Below are positions 16,141 through 19,279 of a stretch of 19,279 nt of DNA, piece after piece; the first letter of the stretch is position 1, and every line of letters begins with the position of its first letter. The translations under genes were made by a program, and so were the position numbers. The notes under the pieces were generated by a model. The model was not told the origin of the DNA. It worked only from the letters and a program-made list of their open reading frames with translations, and searched no databases. This DNA comes from Thoreauomyces humboldtii. Taxonomy: Eukaryota; Chytridiomycota; Chytridiomycetes; Spizellomycetales; Powellomycetaceae. The stretch spans positions 1 to 19,279 of the forward strand of contig JADGJA010000421.1 in NCBI GenBank assembly GCA_027596035.1, given 5' to 3'.

Positions 16141-17180
16141 ATGTTCGGTTCCTCCTCTGCAACTCCTACATCTCCCACATTCCCCTCGAAAGCCATGCGC
16201 GCAAACGTCTGCAAATGTCTGCACGGCTTGTTGGATCCGCCTGTTCCTCTGACGTGTCTTCTCTGTTTCGCCTTTAGACTTCCCGGGCGGCGAGAACTTC
16301 CACGACCAGTTCTGACGCCAAGGTTGGAGAGACTTCGCAATCTGCAAGGGATTCTTCCTTCACCTCGCACGACGACAGCGTCGTTGAAATCTCAGAAGTA
16401 TGCGCCCTTGCTATGTTTCAGTTTTTACGTGTACATACACTCTTTTCTGACTTCATTTTCCAGTCCGCCCAGGCCGCTTCGCCCGAGGACCCGGACCTTC
16501 AGGTCGTCTACCAGGTTCTAGAGCGCATCAAGCAGCTGGAACAGCAAAACGATGAATCCGACGCAGCATGAGCGGTGGCTGCGGATCGCGAAACCGAATG
16601 CGTCACCACCATCTCCAAGTTTCTCGAGCAGGTTCGAAGCGTCCGACTCGGCGCCGAAACGCTCACAAACGAACTCGAACGGTCCAAGAAGCGCATCTTG
16701 GAAGCTGAGAAGTGACTTGGAGAACAGCTCGATCTCCGCAAGCAGCTCGATGCCGCCGTGGCATGCGAAAAGACAGCCGTCCGTCTGCTTGCCGTGGCAA
16801 AGGAAGAGAACCGTCGACTGAAAGGCATCGTCGATCGATCGCGGGACATGAAACCCGTTACCGCGAGGGACGATGCCGCATTGAGCCGAGCGAAAGCCGA
16901 ATGGCAGAAGCAGCTGGCCACCAATCTCGCTGCTTCGAAGCAAAAACAGTTCTGTCAAGGACAACCTCGCCAAACTGTCTGCGGTACTCAAAGTCGACTA
17001 CAGAAGCAGTCGGTATTGGGGTTGGACGAGCAGCGCAAGCAGCTGGTCGTCGAAACCGCCGCCAGCGCCATCTCAAGCGTCCTCGCTCTAGCATGTAGCG
17101 GCGGCCTGTTGGAACAGCTTGGGGCGAGATTGCGTTCATTACAGAGTACACGCTTTGAACCAAAAGCGTTGCAGAGATAA
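16141..17180 (+). pseudogene. Coiled-coil protein pseudogene with introns retained
   Basis: Putative exons 16141-16206 (MFGSSSATPTSPTFPSK), 16278-16397 and 16464 onward are all phase 0. Introns are 71 and 66 nt (donors gtctgc and gtatgc; acceptors cctttag and ttttccag). Exon 3 encodes a Gln/Glu/Leu-rich coiled coil (QVVYQVLERIKQLEQQNDES, later LGEQLDLRKQLDAAVACEKT). It is broken by TGA 16569-16571 and TGA 16713-16715, and the coding frame shifts by one near an A5 run at 16943-16947. TGA is the normal stop of neighbouring genes, so readthrough as sense is unlikely. Retained introns rule out a retro-copied pseudogene. It ends convergent to the arrestin gene. The original function is unknown; a structural or tethering protein would fit. 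Confidence 0.6.
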
Positions 17181-17473
17181 GAAAGAGAGCGTAACACAGA
17201 TATGATAGAGTGTGGCAGTTTTGGAAACGATATGCAGGGAATGGACTGATGAACTGTTGGATCACGGTCCGACAAGCTCCCGGTGAGCTCGCTTCCAGGT
17301 ACCTTTTATCGCCTTGATGCGACCACGCAGATGAGCTGGGCGTCCATGTGCGGATCGAAGAAACCGGTTGGGAGTCGTCCCAGTCGCCCGCGGTGGGCCA
17401 CCAACGTCCTGGTTGGTCACATCGTACACAACGGATACCACAAATCCGAAGACTTTGATTCTCTCATGAGATA

Positions 17474-19117
17474 TCAAGAGCCGCTACTTTCCGTGCCAGA
17501 GACGACGGTCGAGTAGTCCGGTAGAAGGCCATCGAAATCGCGTGACTCGGGTGACGATCGATCCGAACTAAAAACCCCAAAAGAGGTGATGAGTCACTCG
17601 CAACGGTTGTCTTCCCTACGATAAGACCGACATTTCCGCACCTGACGTCTGTTGGCTCGACGGCTTGATCGTACGGGGGGAGTCCCAGAGTGACGGACTC
17701 GAAGACGGGAGGTTGACTGTCCCAATCGTCCAGCCGCGCGACGGAAACCGTTTCTTCGACATGTGATGCCTGATTCGTGGCGACATCGTCGACGACGAAG
17801 GACCCGTCGGTCCGCCTTTGCACGCACACGATCTTGCACGGGACGAAGAGGTGGGTTTCCCCAGGCAGAAGACCACCAAAGTCGTTGCTGACTTTGAATT
17901 CGAGGTTGTGGATGACAGCGACAAACTCGTTCGTGGTTCGCGGTTGCGCGCCGGATGTGGGGATGACGGCGGAATAGTAGGGCCGCGTATGGTCGTTCGG
18001 GATGAAGGGAGATGACGGGTCGACGTCGAAGGTGACGGCCATACCGTCATTGCTGATGTTGGTGCGCGGGCTGGAGCGGAACTTCGTCCATGGGGCCGCT
18101 TGGCGAGAGATCTGCTTCGTGGCTCTGGCGAAGGTGACGAGTCAGGCCAACTTTCTGGCGCAAACAAACCTCGTCGCAATGGGCGGGCACTCACCCAAAG
18201 TCCATCTTCTCGATCAGTCTGACGCTCAACAACCTTGGGTCCGCCGGCACGAGTTTCCCGTCACCGCGCACGGCGTCCGCCGCAAAGTACACCGTCAAGG
18301 GAAGTCCCAGGACGGCGTGCGTGGGTATCACAGCGTGCAGTCGCCAGAATCCAGTGTAACGGCTTCTTACCGCTGCGGAAAACGTCTCAGTCAATGGACG
18401 GGTACATGGATCGTTGCTGGAACATTGTGCATCCCGACTCACTTTGCTGTGCGGCGTGACGATAGATCCATCTCTGATGCACCACGGCTTTGGCCTCCTC
18501 CGGCGTGTGACGGTAGATCTTGAGACCCCGCGACGTCCTGACCGGTACGGTGGCTTTGCCTGGAGTCCGAAACTTGCACCTAGCCTCGACGCTGTGGATG
18601 ATGTTGGTACCGCTGTTCTCGGAACCGGCCGCGATGGTGCTGGGAAGATGGGCGGCGAAAGGGAAGGAGAACGGGACGGAGTGGCTGCAACAACACGAAC
18701 CCGACCAATGAGTGATGGCCCTTCGTGAGCCTTGCAACGCGTCGGGCCTGACCTTCCAGGCTCAAAGTCCTTTGACTCGTTCCAGAGGACGGTTTCCTCG
18801 TTGTTGATGAAGGTGCCGGTCGAGCTTCCTTCGTCGCCGGGCGTGCTCACGACAGTCGAGAAGGACATGTCTACCTCGGACACGTGCACCGTCTTTGCCG
18901 TGTTGTTCTGGATCTTCAGGGTGCCCGAGATGACGGATGCTCCCGGGGCCAGCGTGATGAACCAGGCTGATGCATCCTCGCATCGTTTGTGCCATAGCGC
19001 TTTGTCGATGTCGATCTGCAGCGAGAGTTGGGATTGCGGGGTGGTGGAGATGCCCAGGACCTTGAGCAGGCTGCGCGAGGCAGCACTTTTGGGAGGAGGA
19101 CGCTGGGTGGTGATCAT
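17474..19117 (-). CDS. Arrestin-domain protein
   Basis: Arrestin-fold proteins act as adaptors in sorting and ubiquitination of membrane proteins. Minus-strand exons 19117-18753, 18684-18443, 18372-18195, 18124-17642 and 17567-17474 are in phase and give 453 aa. Introns are 68, 70, 70 and 74 nt with GT-AG ends (donors gtcagg, gtgagt, gtgagt, gtgcgg). The N-terminal arrestin pattern is clear: LAPGASVISGTLKIQN, VHVSEVDMSF, then FEPGSHSVPFSFPFAAHLPS. A second beta-rich domain follows (residues about 200-380). At about 411-413 is PPY in GLPPYDQAVE, like the PPxY/PPxY-like motifs that recruit HECT ubiquitin ligases in related proteins. If the last intron is retained, the protein instead ends at TGA 17464. 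The intron has a good branch-like tgactcat and pyrimidine tract, so I prefer splicing. Start ATG 19117 overlaps a three-codon upstream ORF. Confidence 0.75.
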
Positions 19118-19125
19118 GGATACAT
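19114..19125 (-). promoter_or_regulatory. Upstream ORF overlapping the arrestin start
   Basis: On the minus strand ATG TAT CCA TGA at 19125-19114 is a three-codon ORF whose TGA overlaps the arrestin ATG (ATGA). Such an arrangement can lower or couple initiation at the main start. Its use depends on the mRNA 5' end, which I cannot see. Confidence 0.35.
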
Positions 19126-19279
19126 GAGAATGCTGATTCCAAAAGACAAGGACGAGGCTAGGGGGGCGTAGTGAGTGCAGCGACCCTTACCTGTGTACGT
19201 TGTGCCCAGTTGAGGCCGTCTCTTTTGTGTGTTCGGCGGTCCGCTGGATGGAAAAAGAAGCACACACACCGGGGGGGGG
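19118..19279 (-). promoter_or_regulatory. Arrestin gene leader / promoter, possible 5'UTR intron
   Basis: On the minus strand a consensus donor cacag/gtaagg near 19190 and a possible acceptor ggaatcag near 19131 could bracket a small intron in the untranslated leader. No coding sequence is recognisable upstream. The window ends in a run of nine G. Confidence 0.3.

Noticed and set aside
16569..16715. TGA as a sense codon (recoding) in the coiled-coil gene
   Set aside because: CEP78, cupin, arrestin and the 6784 gene all end in TGA. An additional frameshift is needed, so inactivation is simpler.

Overview
The window is nuclear DNA from a eukaryote, most likely a microbial one such as a protist alga or stramenopile. 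Spliceosomal introns are short (46-81 nt in most cases) with GT-AG ends, neighbouring genes lie close together, and there is a eukaryotic ribosomal protein, a eukaryotic tRNA-Val and a homologue of the centriole/cilium protein CEP78. The last of these suggests a lineage that keeps centrioles or a flagellate stage (inference). No bacterial operon, phage or CRISPR signal is present. I cannot name the species.

Layout. (1) 1-6,130: no intact gene that I can support. Long stretches of the minus strand read as protein-like sequence, but it is broken by in-frame stops and frameshifts. One part has a shortened second copy nearby, so this looks like decayed mobile or duplicated gene material. (2) 6,240-7,920, plus strand: a frame with stops in its first half runs into an apparently intact three-exon gene of unknown function (6,784-7,920). 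(3) 8,298-13,454 is a healthy gene island: ribosomal protein eL22 (plus, four exons), a six-exon CEP78 homologue (minus, tail to tail with eL22, stops 118 nt apart), and an intronless cupin-domain gene (plus) that shares a 433-nt divergent upstream region with CEP78. (4) 13,455-17,180: a gene-poor segment with one intact tRNA-Val(AAC), two half copies of the same tRNA on either side of it, and two decayed protein genes. One of these, a coiled-coil gene, still has recognisable introns. (5) 17,474-19,117, minus strand: a five-exon arrestin-domain gene with a late PPY motif.

The intact genes cover ordinary cell functions: translation (eL22, tRNA-Val), centrosome/cilium (CEP78), membrane-protein sorting (arrestin fold) and small-molecule binding or catalysis (cupin). 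They do not form a pathway. I do not see a convincing new molecular system. The most unusual items are the regularly spaced stable-hairpin array inside a CEP78 intron, the tRNA-Val gene lying between matching 5' and 3' halves of itself, and the broad decay of protein-coding sequence whose stop codons all fit single C-to-T changes.

The exon models were built by eye from splice signals, reading phase and family resemblance recalled from memory. No alignment or database search was run.
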